A stretch of 64,000 nucleotides of DNA. Source: Luteibacter sp. SG786. GTDB taxonomy: Bacteria; Pseudomonadota; Gammaproteobacteria; Xanthomonadales; Rhodanobacteraceae. The stretch covers positions 124,001-188,000 of the forward strand of contig NZ_JAAOYX010000001.1 in the NCBI RefSeq assembly GCF_011759605.1, read 5' to 3'. Under the pieces are notes generated by a model, which ran no database searches, was not told where the DNA came from, and saw only the letters and a list, made by a program, of their open reading frames with translations. Positions 44,519-57,591 of this stretch are shown here, one piece after another. The position numbers were made by a program, and so were the translations under genes. Numbering within the stretch: position 1 is the first letter of the stretch; every line of letters starts with the position of its first letter.

Positions 44519-46135
44519 ATGTCCACGTTCCGCTTCGCCCTGGCCCAGTTCGACTTCCCCGTGGGTGCCGCTGCCGCCAATGCCCAGCGGGTGCAGGCGC
44601 TGGCCGAGGAAGCACGCGACCGCCTCGGCGCCTCGTTCATCGCCTTTCCCGAACTCACGCTGTCGGGCTATCCGCCCGAAGACCTGTTGCAGCGGCCCAG
44701 TTTCCTGGAGGCGTGCGCGAAGGAGCTCGCGGCCCTGGCGCCGCGCATCGAGGGCATCTCCGCGGTGGTGGGCCATCCGGATACGCGCGGTGAAGTGTTC
44801 AATGCCGCGACGCTCATCCGCGAGGGCCGGGTGGAGTGGACATATCACAAGCAGGCGCTCCCCAATTACACGGTGTTCGACGAGAAGCGCTACTTCCAGC
44901 ATGGCGAGTCGACGCGCGTCTTCGTCATCGAGGGCGTGCGCGTAGGCATGCTCATCTGCGAAGACATCTGGGAAGCCGAGCCGGCCGCCCATGCGGCGGA
45001 AGCGGGGGCCGAACTGATCCTCGTGATCAACGCCTCGCCGTACGACCGGCGGCAGGCCGCCACGCGCGAAGAGCTACTGCGCCGCCGCGCCACCGAGAAC
45101 GGCGTGCCCATCGCGTACGTGAACCTTGTCGGCGGACAGGACGACCTGCTCTTCGACGGCCATTCCCTGCTGGTGCAGGCCAACGGCGAGATCGCCGCGC
45201 GCGCGCCGTCGTTCGAGGAGATGCTGCTCGCGGTGGAATACGACACGGCCACGCGTCGCCTCGCCGCCATCGACTGGCCCGAACCGGACACGCGTTCCCC
45301 GGAAGCGATCATGTATGCGGGGCTGGTTCGCGGCGTGCGCGACTACATCGGCAAGAACGGGTTTTCCGGCGTGCTGCTCGGCCTTTCAGGCGGTATCGAT
45401 TCCGCGCTCACCCTTGCCATCGCAGTCGATGCGCTGGGCAAGGACAAGGTGACGGCGGTGATGATGCCCACCGAATACACCTCCGGCCTCTCCCTGCGCG
45501 AGGCGAAGGCCCAGGCCGAGCAACTCGGCGTGGAGTACCACGTGTTGCCCATCGAGGGTATCTACGGGGCGTTCACCGATGCGCTGTCGCCTGTGTTCGC
45601 CGGCACGAAGCCCGACATCACCGAGGAAAACCTGCAGTCGCGCACGCGCGGCGTGTTGCTGATGGCCATGTCGAACAAGACCGGCAAGCTGCTGCTCTCC
45701 ACCGGCAACAAGAGCGAAATGGCCGTGGGCTACGCCACGCTTTACGGCGACATGTGTGGCGCCTATGCGCCGCTGAAGGACGTTTACAAGACGACCGTCT
45801 ATGCGTTGTCGCGCTGGCGGGCGGCCATCGACGGGGCGATTCCCATGGCGGTGATCGATCGCCCGCCCTCGGCCGAACTGCGGCACGAACAGACCGACCA
45901 GGATTCCCTGCCGCCCTACGACGACCTCGACGCCATCCTCGAACTGTTCATCGAGGGCGAGGCCTCGGCGGAAGACATCATCGCGGCCGGTCACGACGAC
46001 GCCACGGTGCGGCGTGTGATCCGCATGGTGTACGTGAACGAATTCAAGCGCCGCCAGGCGGCCCCCGGCCCCCGGGTGACCACGAAGGCCTTCGGCCGCG
46101 AGCGGCGCTATCCCATCACCTCCGGCTGGAGGTGA
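44519..46135 (+). CDS. nadE: glutamine-dependent NAD+ synthetase
   Basis: The 538-residue protein joins an N-terminal nitrilase-type glutaminase to a C-terminal NAD synthetase. The glutaminase triad is Glu45 (AFPELTLSGY), Lys111 (TYHKQALPNY) and Cys147 (MLICEDIWE). The synthetase domain has the pyrophosphatase loop LLGLSGGIDSAL and STGNKSEMAVGYATLYGDM. It amidates deamido-NAD+ using glutamine-derived ammonia and ATP, the last step of NAD synthesis. The frame is open far upstream, but ATG 44519 gives the conserved start MSTFRFALAQFDFPVG. It converges on bamD with a repeat-rich 182-base gap between them. Confidence 0.96.
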   Translation: MSTFRFALAQFDFPVGAAAANAQRVQALAEEARDRLGASFIAFPELTLSGYPPEDLLQRPSFLEACAKELAALAPRIEGISAVVGHPDTRGEVFNAATLIREGRVEWTYHKQALPNYTVFDEKRYFQHGESTRVFVIEGVRVGMLICEDIWEAEPAAHAAEAGAELILVINASPYDRRQAATREELLRRRATENGVPIAYVNLVGGQDDLLFDGHSLLVQANGEIAARAPSFEEMLLAVEYDTATRRLAAIDWPEPDTRSPEAIMYAGLVRGVRDYIGKNGFSGVLLGLSGGIDSALTLAIAVDALGKDKVTAVMMPTEYTSGLSLREAKAQAEQLGVEYHVLPIEGIYGAFTDALSPVFAGTKPDITEENLQSRTRGVLLMAMSNKTGKLLLSTGNKSEMAVGYATLYGDMCGAYAPLKDVYKTTVYALSRWRAAIDGAIPMAVIDRPPSAELRHEQTDQDSLPPYDDLDAILELFIEGEASAEDIIAAGHDDATVRRVIRMVYVNEFKRRQAAPGPRVTTKAFGRERRYPITSGWR

Positions 46136-46140
46136 TGGGC

Positions 46141-46189
46141 GTGAAGCGTGAAGAGTGAAGAGTGAACAGTGAACAGTGAACGTTGAACT
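46141..46189 (+). repeat. tandem heptanucleotide repeat after nadE
   Basis: Seven consecutive 7-base units of the form GTGAAnn run from 46141 to 46189; the last is degenerate (TTGAACT). The units read GTGAAGC, GTGAAGA twice, GTGAACA twice, GTGAACG and TTGAACT. It lies 6 bases after the nadE stop, next to the hairpin array. Confidence 0.85.
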
Positions 46190-46221
46190 GTTGACGGCAG
46201 CGGCTGTTCTTACGGTTCACA

Positions 46222-46314
46222 GGCCGCGCAGCGGCCGACTCACAGCCCGCAAGGCGGGCGACTCACACCCGCAAGGCGGCCGACTCACAGCCCCGCAAAG
46301 CGGGGCGACTCACA
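46222..46314. repeat. GACTCAC-linked hairpin array, copy A
   Basis: Four short palindromes (stems of 4 to 7 base pairs with 3-base loops, for example GCCCGC-AAG-GCGGGC and GCCCCGC-AAA-GCGGGGC) are each followed by the constant linker GACTCACA. A GGTTCAC box stands before the first. It lies between the convergent ends of nadE and bamD, 3 bases from the bamD stop. Confidence 0.85.
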
Positions 46315-46317
46315 CAC

Positions 46318-47145
46318 TCAATGATGCCCCGAGAACGGAATGGCCTTGCGCCAGATCGACGGGTGGTGCGGCCAGTTCGGGTCCGTGAGATACGGGTGGT
46401 CCGGGTAGTTCAGGGCCAGCACCTGGCGGGTCTGGTCGGCCAGCGGCTTGCGGTCGAGCGCAAGGTAGCTGCGGGTGAGGATGGCCAGCGCATCGGCTGT
46501 CTGCGGCGACTGCTGGTAATGCTCGATGACGTACTGCGCGCGGTCGGCCGAGGCGATGTACGACTTCGTGCGCAGGTAATACTCCGCCACGTTGATCTCG
46601 AACTGCGCCAGCTGGTTGCGCAGGAAGATCATGCGCTGGCGGGCGTCCGTGGCATAGGCGCTGTTCGGATAACGGCGCGCCAGCTGGCTGAAGTCGTCGA
46701 ACGCCGTGAGGTTGAAGCCCTGGTCGCGGCGCGTGGAGGCGCTGTCGCTACGGGACAGGTAACGCTCGATGAAGCCGGCCGTGCGGTCGAAATTGATCAG
46801 ACCGCGCAGGTAATAGGCATAATCGGCATGCTTATGAGTCGGAAACGTCTTGATGAAGCGGTTGATCGTCGAGTACGCGTCGTCCGGCTTGTTGTCTTTG
46901 TACTGCGCGTAAGCCAGTTCGATCTGGGATTGCTCGTTGATCTCCCCCGACGGGAAGCGCGCGATAAGGCGCTCGTAGGCCTTCTCGGCAGCTGCATAGT
47001 CGGAATGCTCCAGCGATTCGTGGGCATTGGCATAAAGCCGGTCGATCGGCATCGTGTCGATCGTCTCCTTTTTGCTGCGGAACATCGAGCAGGCGCTCAT
47101 CGACAAGGCGAGGACGAGCAGAATGGTGATCTTGGTTGCACGCAT
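46318..47145 (-). CDS. bamD: outer-membrane assembly lipoprotein BamD
   Basis: The 275-residue precursor has a lipoprotein signal (LLVLALSMSAC, lipid-modified Cys19), which fixes the start at ATG 47145. TPR-like repeats follow (LYANAHESLEHSDYAAAEKA, YAQYKDNKPDDAYSTINRFI, AFDDFSQLARRYPNSAYATD). BamD (ComL/YfiO) is the essential lipoprotein of the BAM complex that inserts outer-membrane beta-barrels, including receptors such as those encoded here. It is divergent from rluD, an arrangement common in gammaproteobacteria. Confidence 0.95.
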   Translation of the reverse strand: MRATKITILLVLALSMSACSMFRSKKETIDTMPIDRLYANAHESLEHSDYAAAEKAYERLIARFPSGEINEQSQIELAYAQYKDNKPDDAYSTINRFIKTFPTHKHADYAYYLRGLINFDRTAGFIERYLSRSDSASTRRDQGFNLTAFDDFSQLARRYPNSAYATDARQRMIFLRNQLAQFEINVAEYYLRTKSYIASADRAQYVIEHYQQSPQTADALAILTRSYLALDRKPLADQTRQVLALNYPDHPYLTDPNWPHHPSIWRKAIPFSGHH

Positions 47146-47214
47146 TGAGAGAGTTCGGATGCTTGAGCGAAAGGGCATGATAGCCGAAACCGGCCTTGGG
47201 CCGGGCGGGGCGGT

Positions 47215-48189
47215 ATGACGACGGTCAGACACGAGGCCACCGTGCCGGTGGCGGCGGCGGGTCGGCGGTTCGACCAGTCCCTGGCGGAGATGTTCCCCGA
47301 ATACTCCCGATCCCGCTTAACTGGCTGGATCAAGGAGGGCAAGGTGCTGCTGGACGGCGCCCGGGTGGCGCCTCGGCACCTCGTCCGCGGCGGGGAGCAG
47401 GTGGCCCTCGAGGCCGTGTTGGAGGCGGAGGTGGACGCCCAGCCCGAAGATATCGCGCTGGACATCCGCTACGAAGACGACGACCTCATGGTGATCGACA
47501 AGCCCGTGGGGCTGGTCGTGCACCCCGGCGCGGGCAATCCGGCGGGTACCCTGCTGAACGCCCTGCTGCACCACAGCCCGGCGCTGGCCGAATTGCCGCG
47601 CGGCGGCATCGTCCACCGTCTGGACAAGGACACCGCGGGCCTGATGGTCGTGGCCAAGAGCATGGCGGCGCACACGGCGCTGGTGGCCATGCTGGCCCGC
47701 CACGACGTGCACAGGCAGTACGAGGCGGTGGTCCTGGGCACGATGGTGGCCGGGGGCACCGTGGACCAGCCGATCGGCCGCCACCAGCACGACCGCCTGA
47801 AGCAGGGCGTGCGCGACGTGGAGGACGGCGGCAAGGAGGCGGTCACCCACTACCGGGTGCGCGAACGCTTCCGTGCCCACAGCGTCATCCAGTGCAACCT
47901 GGAAACCGGCCGCACCCACCAGATCCGCGTGCACATGGCCCATCTGGGGCATCCCCTGGTCGGCGACCAGCTCTACGGCAACGGCCTGCGCCTTCCGCGC
48001 GGCGCCAGCCAGGAGCTGATCGATGCCCTCCGCGGTTTCCGCCGGCAGGCGCTGCATGCGGAGAAACTGGCTTTCGAGCACCCGATCACCGGGGATTACC
48101 TCGAATTCGACTCCCCGCGCCCGGCCGACCAGGAAGCGCTGATCGAGGCGCTGCGGGCGGACACGGCGTTGCACCCGATCGAGGACTGA
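47215..48189 (+). CDS. rluD: 23S rRNA pseudouridine synthase RluD
   Basis: The 324-residue protein has an S4 RNA-binding domain (about 17-80) and a RluA-type catalytic domain. The catalytic Asp137 is in [28 protein letters not shown] and [11 protein letters not shown] are also family motifs. RluD modifies uridines in helix 69 of 23S rRNA. pgeF follows after 2 bases, as in many proteobacteria. Confidence 0.95.
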   Translation: MTTVRHEATVPVAAAGRRFDQSLAEMFPEYSRSRLTGWIKEGKVLLDGARVAPRHLVRGGEQVALEAVLEAEVDAQPEDIALDIRYEDDDLMVIDKPVGLVVHPGAGNPAGTLLNALLHHSPALAELPRGGIVHRLDKDTAGLMVVAKSMAAHTALVAMLARHDVHRQYEAVVLGTMVAGGTVDQPIGRHQHDRLKQGVRDVEDGGKEAVTHYRVRERFRAHSVIQCNLETGRTHQIRVHMAHLGHPLVGDQLYGNGLRLPRGASQELIDALRGFRRQALHAEKLAFEHPITGDYLEFDSPRPADQEALIEALRADTALHPIED

Positions 48190-48191
48190 GC

Positions 48192-48944
48192 ATGGACCAG
48201 GCATGGATCGTTCCGGACTGGGAGGCCCCCGCCACCGTCGGTACCGCGGTGTCGACGCGCCAGGGTCCGGGCGTGTCGCTTCCCCCTTACGACCGGCTGA
48301 ACCTGGGACTGCGCTCGGGCGACGATCCGGCGCGGGTGACGGCGAACCGCGCGGCGCTGGCGACAGCCCTGCATCTCCCCGCCGCGCCGCTCTGGTTGCG
48401 GCAGGTGCACGGCACCGATGTCGCGGACGCGGCCTCGGTGCCCGCTTCGGACGATGAGCCGGTGGCGGATGCCGTGGTCGCTCGTGGCCCGGGCCGGGTG
48501 CTGGCGATCCTCACCGCCGACTGCCTTCCGGTGTTGTTCGCCAGCGACGACGGCCAGACGATCGGTGCGGCGCACGCCGGATGGCGCGGCCTCGCGGCCG
48601 GCGTGCTGGAGAACACGGTGGCCCGGATGGGTGTGCCGCCCGCGTCGTTGTTCGCCTGGTTGGGGCCGGCCATCGGCGGGCCGTCGTACGAGGTGGGCGC
48701 CGAAGTGCGCGCGGCTTTCGTCGAACGCGCCCCGGTGACGGAGGCGGCCTTCACTCCCACCCGGCCGGGCCACTGGACCTGCGACCTCTACATCCTCGCG
48801 CGACGCAGGCTGGCGGCCGCGGGCGTCGCGCGGATATCGGGCGGGGGGTTCGACACCTTCCGCGACCCGCGTTTCTACTCATACCGCCGCGACGGCGCCG
48901 CCAGCGGGCGCTTCGCCTCGCTGATCTGGACCCAGGCAGATTAA
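48192..48944 (+). CDS. pgeF: polyphenol oxidase/purine nucleoside phosphorylase family protein PgeF (YfiH)
   Basis: The 250-residue protein has the zinc site of the family: His73 (RQVHGTDV), Cys111 (LTADCLPVLF) and His128 (AAHAGWRGLAAG). YfiH/PgeF is reported to remove misincorporated L-Ser-containing precursors from peptidoglycan synthesis in E. coli, and relatives act on purine nucleosides; older names say laccase. It follows rluD directly and ends tail-to-tail with otsA, with a 4-base overlap. Confidence 0.93.
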   Translation: MDQAWIVPDWEAPATVGTAVSTRQGPGVSLPPYDRLNLGLRSGDDPARVTANRAALATALHLPAAPLWLRQVHGTDVADAASVPASDDEPVADAVVARGPGRVLAILTADCLPVLFASDDGQTIGAAHAGWRGLAAGVLENTVARMGVPPASLFAWLGPAIGGPSYEVGAEVRAAFVERAPVTEAAFTPTRPGHWTCDLYILARRRLAAAGVARISGGGFDTFRDPRFYSYRRDGAASGRFASLIWTQAD

Positions 48945-50359
48945 GAGCTGAAAGTCACCGGCGAAGGCACGTAGATCTCGGGCTTGACCTTCGGCGGTTC
49001 GGTGAGTGCGTGCAGGAACGCGTTGCGCCAGGTGGTGATGTCGTTGCGTTCCAGAACGTCCATCATCGACTGCCAGCGCATCCGCCGTTCCTTCAGCGGC
49101 ATCTCGAGCGCTCGCTTGAGGGCTTCCGACACTTCGTCCAGGTCGGACGGATTCACCAGCAGCGCCGCGTCCAGTTCCTGCGCCGCGCCTGCGAAGCGCG
49201 AGAGCACCAGCACGCCCGGGTCCTGTGGATCCTGGCAGGCCACGTATTCCTTGGCGACGAGGTTCATGCCGTCCCGAAGCGGCGTGACGAGACCCACCTT
49301 CGCCACGCGGAAATAGCCGGCCAGCACCTTGTGCGCGAACGACTTGTTTACATAGCGGATGGGCACCCAGTCTGGTTCCGCGTACTGGCCATTGATGTGG
49401 CCCGCGCTGCGCTCCAGTTCGCGGCGCAGCGAACGGTATTCCGGCACGTCGGAACGGGAGGGCGGCGCGATCTGCAGGAGCGACACGCGGCCGCGCATGT
49501 CCTTGTGGTCTCGCAGCAGGCGTGCGAAACCCTCGAAGCGTTCCGGCAGGCCCTTCGAGTAGTCCAGGCGGTCGACGCCGATGATCAGGGCGCGGTCGTC
49601 GATGGATGCCTTGAGCTTCGCGACCGCGCCGCTGTCTTCTGCGCGGTGTGCGAGTTCCACCGCCTCGGCGGTGTCGATGCTGATGGGGAATACGCCGGCA
49701 CGGAAGATGCGACCGTTCGCCGCGCGAATGCGGCCGCCAGTACGCATGGCGGCGCCCAGTTCGTGCAGGAAATAATCTTCCAGGGCGCGCAGGTCGCGCT
49801 GGGTGTGCACGCCGACGAGGTCGTACGAAGCCAGCGGCTCCAGTATCTCCCGGTGGCGAGGCAGCGTGATCAGCAGGCCCGCGGCGGGCAGCGGGGTGTG
49901 CAGGAAGAAGCCGATGCGGTTTTCCACCCCCAACTCCCGCAGCATCGCGGCGAGCGGGATCAGGTGGTAATCGTGCACCCAGACGATGTCGTCCTTGCGA
50001 ATGAGTTTCGCCACGCGCTTCGCGAATGCGCGATTGACCCGCAGGTAGCCTTCCAGGTGGTCGCGGCGGTAGTCCACGAGGTCGCCGCGATAGTGGAACA
50101 GGGGCCACAGGGCGCGATTCGCGAACCCGCTGTAGTAGTCGTCATGGTCCGCCTTGGACATGTCGATCGTGGCGTAGCTGATGTTTCCTTCCTGGACCTC
50201 GTGCAACTCCTTGCCGGTCTCGGCGGCGATGTTGCCGCTCCATCCGAACCACAGGCCGCCCATTTCCTGCAGCGCCGCGTTCATCGCGGACGCCAGTCCA
50301 CCCGTCTGCGTCTGTTTGGGCAGCGCGACGCGGTTCGATATGACGACTAGTCGACTCAT
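48941..50359 (-). CDS. otsA: trehalose-6-phosphate synthase
   Basis: The 472-residue protein of glycosyltransferase family 20 begins [14 protein letters not shown]. Characteristic segments are GLWFGWSGN, DIVWVHDYHLIPLA, FFLHTPLP (glucose-6-phosphate side), IIGVDRLDYSKGLPERFEGF and RDGMNLVAKEYVACQ. It makes trehalose-6-phosphate from UDP-glucose and glucose-6-phosphate. Its start overlaps the otsB stop by 4 bases, so otsB-otsA form one unit for osmotic and desiccation protection. Confidence 0.96.
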   Translation of the reverse strand: MSRLVVISNRVALPKQTQTGGLASAMNAALQEMGGLWFGWSGNIAAETGKELHEVQEGNISYATIDMSKADHDDYYSGFANRALWPLFHYRGDLVDYRRDHLEGYLRVNRAFAKRVAKLIRKDDIVWVHDYHLIPLAAMLRELGVENRIGFFLHTPLPAAGLLITLPRHREILEPLASYDLVGVHTQRDLRALEDYFLHELGAAMRTGGRIRAANGRIFRAGVFPISIDTAEAVELAHRAEDSGAVAKLKASIDDRALIIGVDRLDYSKGLPERFEGFARLLRDHKDMRGRVSLLQIAPPSRSDVPEYRSLRRELERSAGHINGQYAEPDWVPIRYVNKSFAHKVLAGYFRVAKVGLVTPLRDGMNLVAKEYVACQDPQDPGVLVLSRFAGAAQELDAALLVNPSDLDEVSEALKRALEMPLKERRMRWQSMMDVLERNDITTWRNAFLHALTEPPKVKPEIYVPSPVTFSS

Positions 50360-51141
50360 TGTCTCCTTGCGGCTCCTTGCGTCAATGCGGCTTTCACGGA
50401 ATCCAGCCAAGCATGGACATCGCCTGGGCTAGACAATGTGAACACCGCCGATGACGGTGTTCTTGCACCGACGCGTACCGACGCTCCGCCGCGATCGTTC
50501 ACCAGCGCGAAGGCGTGCTCGTCGGTGAGGTCGTCGCCCAGGTACACCGGGCGCCGTCCCTGGAAGGGTGGCGCATCGAGGAAGGCGGCCACGGCCACGC
50601 CCTTGTCCATGCCGCGGGGCTTGAACTCGTAGACGTAGCTGCCCGGCTGGAGTTCGAAGCCGGGGAAGCGGGCGGCGATGGCCGGGGCCACGCGCTGCAG
50701 TTCACCCAGGTATTCGGGGTGTTCGCGGCAATGCAGGGCGACGGACCAGCTCTTGTCCTCTACACGGACCCCGGGCATGGCCAATGCGACGCTGTGCACC
50801 TCGTCGCGCAGGCGGGCGAGTTCCGCGGCGTCGACGGGCACCGTGACCGTCCTTCCGTCCGCTTCGCGGCGTTCGAGCCCGTGCTGCCCCGCGGCGGCCC
50901 AGCGGGGGCGACCGAAGATGCCATCGAGACTCGCGATGGCTCGCCCGCTGACCAGGGCGAGGGCTCCGTCCAGCGTTTCGTGGAGGGCATCCAGGGTGTC
51001 GAGCATGCCTTCGGGTACCACCACGCCTTCAGGGTCGTCGGCGAAGGCAAGCAGGGTGCCGTCGGCGTCCAGGAACAAGGCGGTGGCGGGTGTTACGAGA
51101 TGAGCGGGCGGACGCGGCAGATGGTCGCTGGTGACTGTCAC
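50356..51141 (-). CDS. otsB: trehalose-6-phosphate phosphatase
   Basis: With GTG 51141 (GGAG 5 bases upstream) the protein has 261 residues. HAD-family motifs are [11 protein letters not shown] (nucleophile Asp), LALVSGRAI, a Lys in KPRGMDKG and [13 protein letters not shown]. It removes phosphate from trehalose-6-phosphate made by OtsA. The longer open frame to 51303 would run through the clpB promoter region and is not supported. Confidence 0.94.
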   Translation of the reverse strand: MTVTSDHLPRPPAHLVTPATALFLDADGTLLAFADDPEGVVVPEGMLDTLDALHETLDGALALVSGRAIASLDGIFGRPRWAAAGQHGLERREADGRTVTVPVDAAELARLRDEVHSVALAMPGVRVEDKSWSVALHCREHPEYLGELQRVAPAIAARFPGFELQPGSYVYEFKPRGMDKGVAVAAFLDAPPFQGRRPVYLGDDLTDEHAFALVNDRGGASVRVGARTPSSAVFTLSSPGDVHAWLDSVKAALTQGAARRQ

Positions 51142-51217
51142 GGTGGCTCCAGGTTCGGCGATCCCCTCAGGATGCAACCTGGGCCGTGAAAAATCCGCTG
51201 CATCAGAGCACAGTGGC

Positions 51218-51246
51218 GTTGAAGCCTCGCGGTAGAACCCGCATCT
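51218..51246 (+). promoter_or_regulatory. candidate heat-shock (sigma-32) promoter of clpB
   Basis: GTTGAAG (51218-51224) matches the CTTGAA-type -35 element. CCGCATCT (51239-51246) matches the CCCCATnT -10 element at 7 of 8 positions counting the free one. The spacer is 14 bases, within the sigma-32 range. It lies about 60 bases before the clpB start. Confidence 0.6.
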
Positions 51247-51308
51247 GTGTGGCCAGAGGCGGTCGCGGGGAGGGCCCGGGGCGCGCCATACCTTCGGAGA
51301 CAATTACC

Positions 51309-53887
<2,579 letters not shown>

Positions 53888-53891
<4 letters not shown>

Positions 53892-54040
53892 GTCGGCCGC
53901 GTAGCGGCTTGTGAGTCGGCGGCTTGCGCCGCCTGTAAGTCGGCCGCTGCGCGGCCTGTGAACCGTTAGCTCATTCTTCGGTTCACGGTTCCCAGCGTGC
54001 GCAGCACGCGACTCACAGGCTGCGCCAGCAGCCGACTCAC
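53888..54040. repeat. GACTCAC-linked hairpin array, copy B
   Basis: Short palindromes alternate with GTGAGTCG-type linkers in the first half and with CGACTCAC linkers in the second half. A GTGAACCG / CGGTTCAC pair stands at the centre, so the whole 153-base element is roughly a nested inverted repeat. It fills most of the gap between clpB and the FmdB gene and is followed by GCAATAATGCGC. Confidence 0.85.
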
Positions 54041-54075
54041 GCAATAATGCGCCGATAGAACCTCGAGGTACCCCA

Positions 54076-54378
54076 ATGCCCATCTACGAATTCCAGTGCC
54101 AGGCCTGCGGCCACCGCTTCGACCGCCTGCAGAAGATGTCCGATCCCGATCCGACCACCTGCCCGAGCTGTGGCGAACCCCGCGTGGGCCGGATGCTGAG
54201 CGCGCCGCAGTTCCGCCTCGCGGGCAGCGGCTGGTATGAGACGGACTTCAAGAAGGAAGGCGACAAGAAGCGGAATCTGGCCGAGGGTTCGTCCGGCGCG
54301 CCGGCTCCCGCGCCAGCACAGACGCCGGCTCCCTCGACGTCCACGCCCTCCTCGACCTCCGGGTCGCCGTCTACCTAA
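54076..54378 (+). CDS. FmdB-type zinc-ribbon regulatory protein
   Basis: The 100-residue protein starts with the FmdB motif MPIYEFQCQACGHRFDRLQK. Two CxxC pairs (Cys8/Cys11 and CPSC near residue 34) would bind zinc, followed by an Ala/Pro/Ser/Thr-rich tail. The family is named from a putative regulator of a formamidase operon, but its general function is unknown. In xanthomonads it commonly lies upstream of aspS, as here. Confidence 0.88.
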   Translation: MPIYEFQCQACGHRFDRLQKMSDPDPTTCPSCGEPRVGRMLSAPQFRLAGSGWYETDFKKEGDKKRNLAEGSSGAPAPAPAQTPAPSTSTPSSTSGSPST

Positions 54379-54479
54379 GGCGGCGATCTCGCCCGGGCCT
54401 ACAAGGGGCCGTGGCGTACGCCGACGCGACGTACGGCGGCTGTACCGGTACCTTTTTGACGTCATCCTCGGAGGTCGTC

Positions 54480-55109
54480 ATGAAGGGAATCGCTGGTTTC
54501 GTTTTCGTCGTCACTGTCAGCGGGGCGTTGTCTTTCACGTCACCGCAAGCACAGGCCGGTTGGGGGCCGGCGACGGTCAATTGTTATAGCGACGGCGGCC
54601 GCCGTTCGCATTGTCCGGTTCGGTGGCGCGAAGCGCGACTTGCCCGGCAGGACTCCCGTGCACCGTGCGTCCGTGGCCGGTCCTGGGGCCTCGATCGTGG
54701 TGGTATCTGGGTCGATGACGGCTGCCGCGGCCTCTTCGAGGAGGCAGGCGGCTATGACGACCGCTCGTATCGCGTCGATCATTACCATCACGGCGACCGC
54801 GACGAGAGCTGGCGTCGCTACGACGACCGCCCGCGCTGGGCGTCGGACTATCCGCCGCATCCCATCTATCCGCAGCCGCCCATCCGTCCTGCTCGTCCGG
54901 CCGCCGCCCGGGGCGGCGACGGCCGGGTCGTGTCCTGCGACAGCAACGACAACAAGCGCGTGTTTTGCCGCTGGCCGATCGGGCAGGGGGCGAGGCTGGT
55001 AGAGCAGACCTCCCGTAGCGATTGTGTCGAGGGGCACAGCTACGGTTTCGCGGCCGATGGGATCTGGGCCGCGAAGGGGTGCCGGGGGAAGTTCAACATC
55101 GGTTACTGA
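54480..55109 (+). CDS. exported DUF3011 protein, copy 1
   Basis: The 209-residue precursor has a signal peptide (VFVVTVSGALSFTSPQAQA). Two DUF3011-like modules carry conserved cysteines: VNCYSDGGRRSHCPV with [12 protein letters not shown], and [17 protein letters not shown] with GIWAAKGCRGKF. A His/Arg/Tyr-rich linker with many Asp residues joins them (about 95-145). The function is unknown. GGAGG lies just before ATG 54480. The next gene encodes a close relative. Confidence 0.85.
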   Translation: MKGIAGFVFVVTVSGALSFTSPQAQAGWGPATVNCYSDGGRRSHCPVRWREARLARQDSRAPCVRGRSWGLDRGGIWVDDGCRGLFEEAGGYDDRSYRVDHYHHGDRDESWRRYDDRPRWASDYPPHPIYPQPPIRPARPAAARGGDGRVVSCDSNDNKRVFCRWPIGQGARLVEQTSRSDCVEGHSYGFAADGIWAAKGCRGKFNIGY

Positions 55110-55197
55110 GGCCGGCGGCGATTTCCTGCGACCCGTTCAAACAACATTGCGTTTTCCTCGGATAACTTTCGATCACACACATCGGAGGGACAGGGAC

Positions 55198-55731
55198 ATG
55201 AAAGCGATCCTGGGACTGGCGGCAATGGTGGCACTCGGTGCGGCGGCTTTCGCGGCACCGCACGTGGCGCACGCCCAACGCGGCGGCGACACGGTCAACT
55301 GCTACAGCGACAACGGTCGCCGGTCGTATTGCCGGGTACCTTGGCGCGATGCCCGCCTGGTTCGCCAGGATTCGAAGACGGACTGTATCCGCGGCCGCAC
55401 CTGGGACATCGATCGAGGGGGCCTCTGGGTCGACGACGGTTGCCGCGGCATCTTCCAGGAGGCGCGCGGCTGGGGTGGTGGCGGCCGGCCCGGCTGGGGC
55501 GACCACGGCGGCGGCCCGGGCTGGGGCGGCCCTGGCGGCGGCGGACGCATCGTGTCCTGCGACAGCAACGACAACAAGCGCGTGTTCTGCCGCTGGCCGA
55601 TCGGGCGTGGCGCCCGGCTGGTGGAACAGACCTCGCGGAACAACTGCGAGGAAGGCTACAGCTACGGCTTCACCCGGGACGGCATCTGGGCCGACCGCGG
55701 CTGCCGCGGCAAGTTCGACATCGGCCGCTGA
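55198..55731 (+). CDS. exported DUF3011 protein, copy 2
   Basis: The 177-residue precursor has a signal peptide ending HVAHAQ. It has the same two cysteine modules as its neighbour ([33 protein letters not shown]), and the two are joined by a shorter Gly/Trp/Pro-rich linker. It is evidently a tandem duplicate of copy 1, diverged mostly in the linker. The function is unknown; eight spaced cysteines suggest a disulfide-stabilised periplasmic or secreted protein. Confidence 0.85.
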   Translation: MKAILGLAAMVALGAAAFAAPHVAHAQRGGDTVNCYSDNGRRSYCRVPWRDARLVRQDSKTDCIRGRTWDIDRGGLWVDDGCRGIFQEARGWGGGGRPGWGDHGGGPGWGGPGGGGRIVSCDSNDNKRVFCRWPIGRGARLVEQTSRNNCEEGYSYGFTRDGIWADRGCRGKFDIGR

Positions 55732-55805
55732 GCGGTCGTCCCGGCTCTGGAAGGCCCCCCGGCTCGTGGTACGATCCGGGGTCTTTTCCCCAGAGTTTCC
55801 AGCGC

Positions 55806-57578
<1,773 letters not shown>

Positions 57579-57591
57579 TCCGGATGACCCG

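Noticed and set aside
46222-46314. Possible CRISPR array (regular repeats with variable segments)
   Set aside because: The variable segments are themselves short palindromes of 11-17 bases and the constant part is only 8 bases; no cas genes are present.
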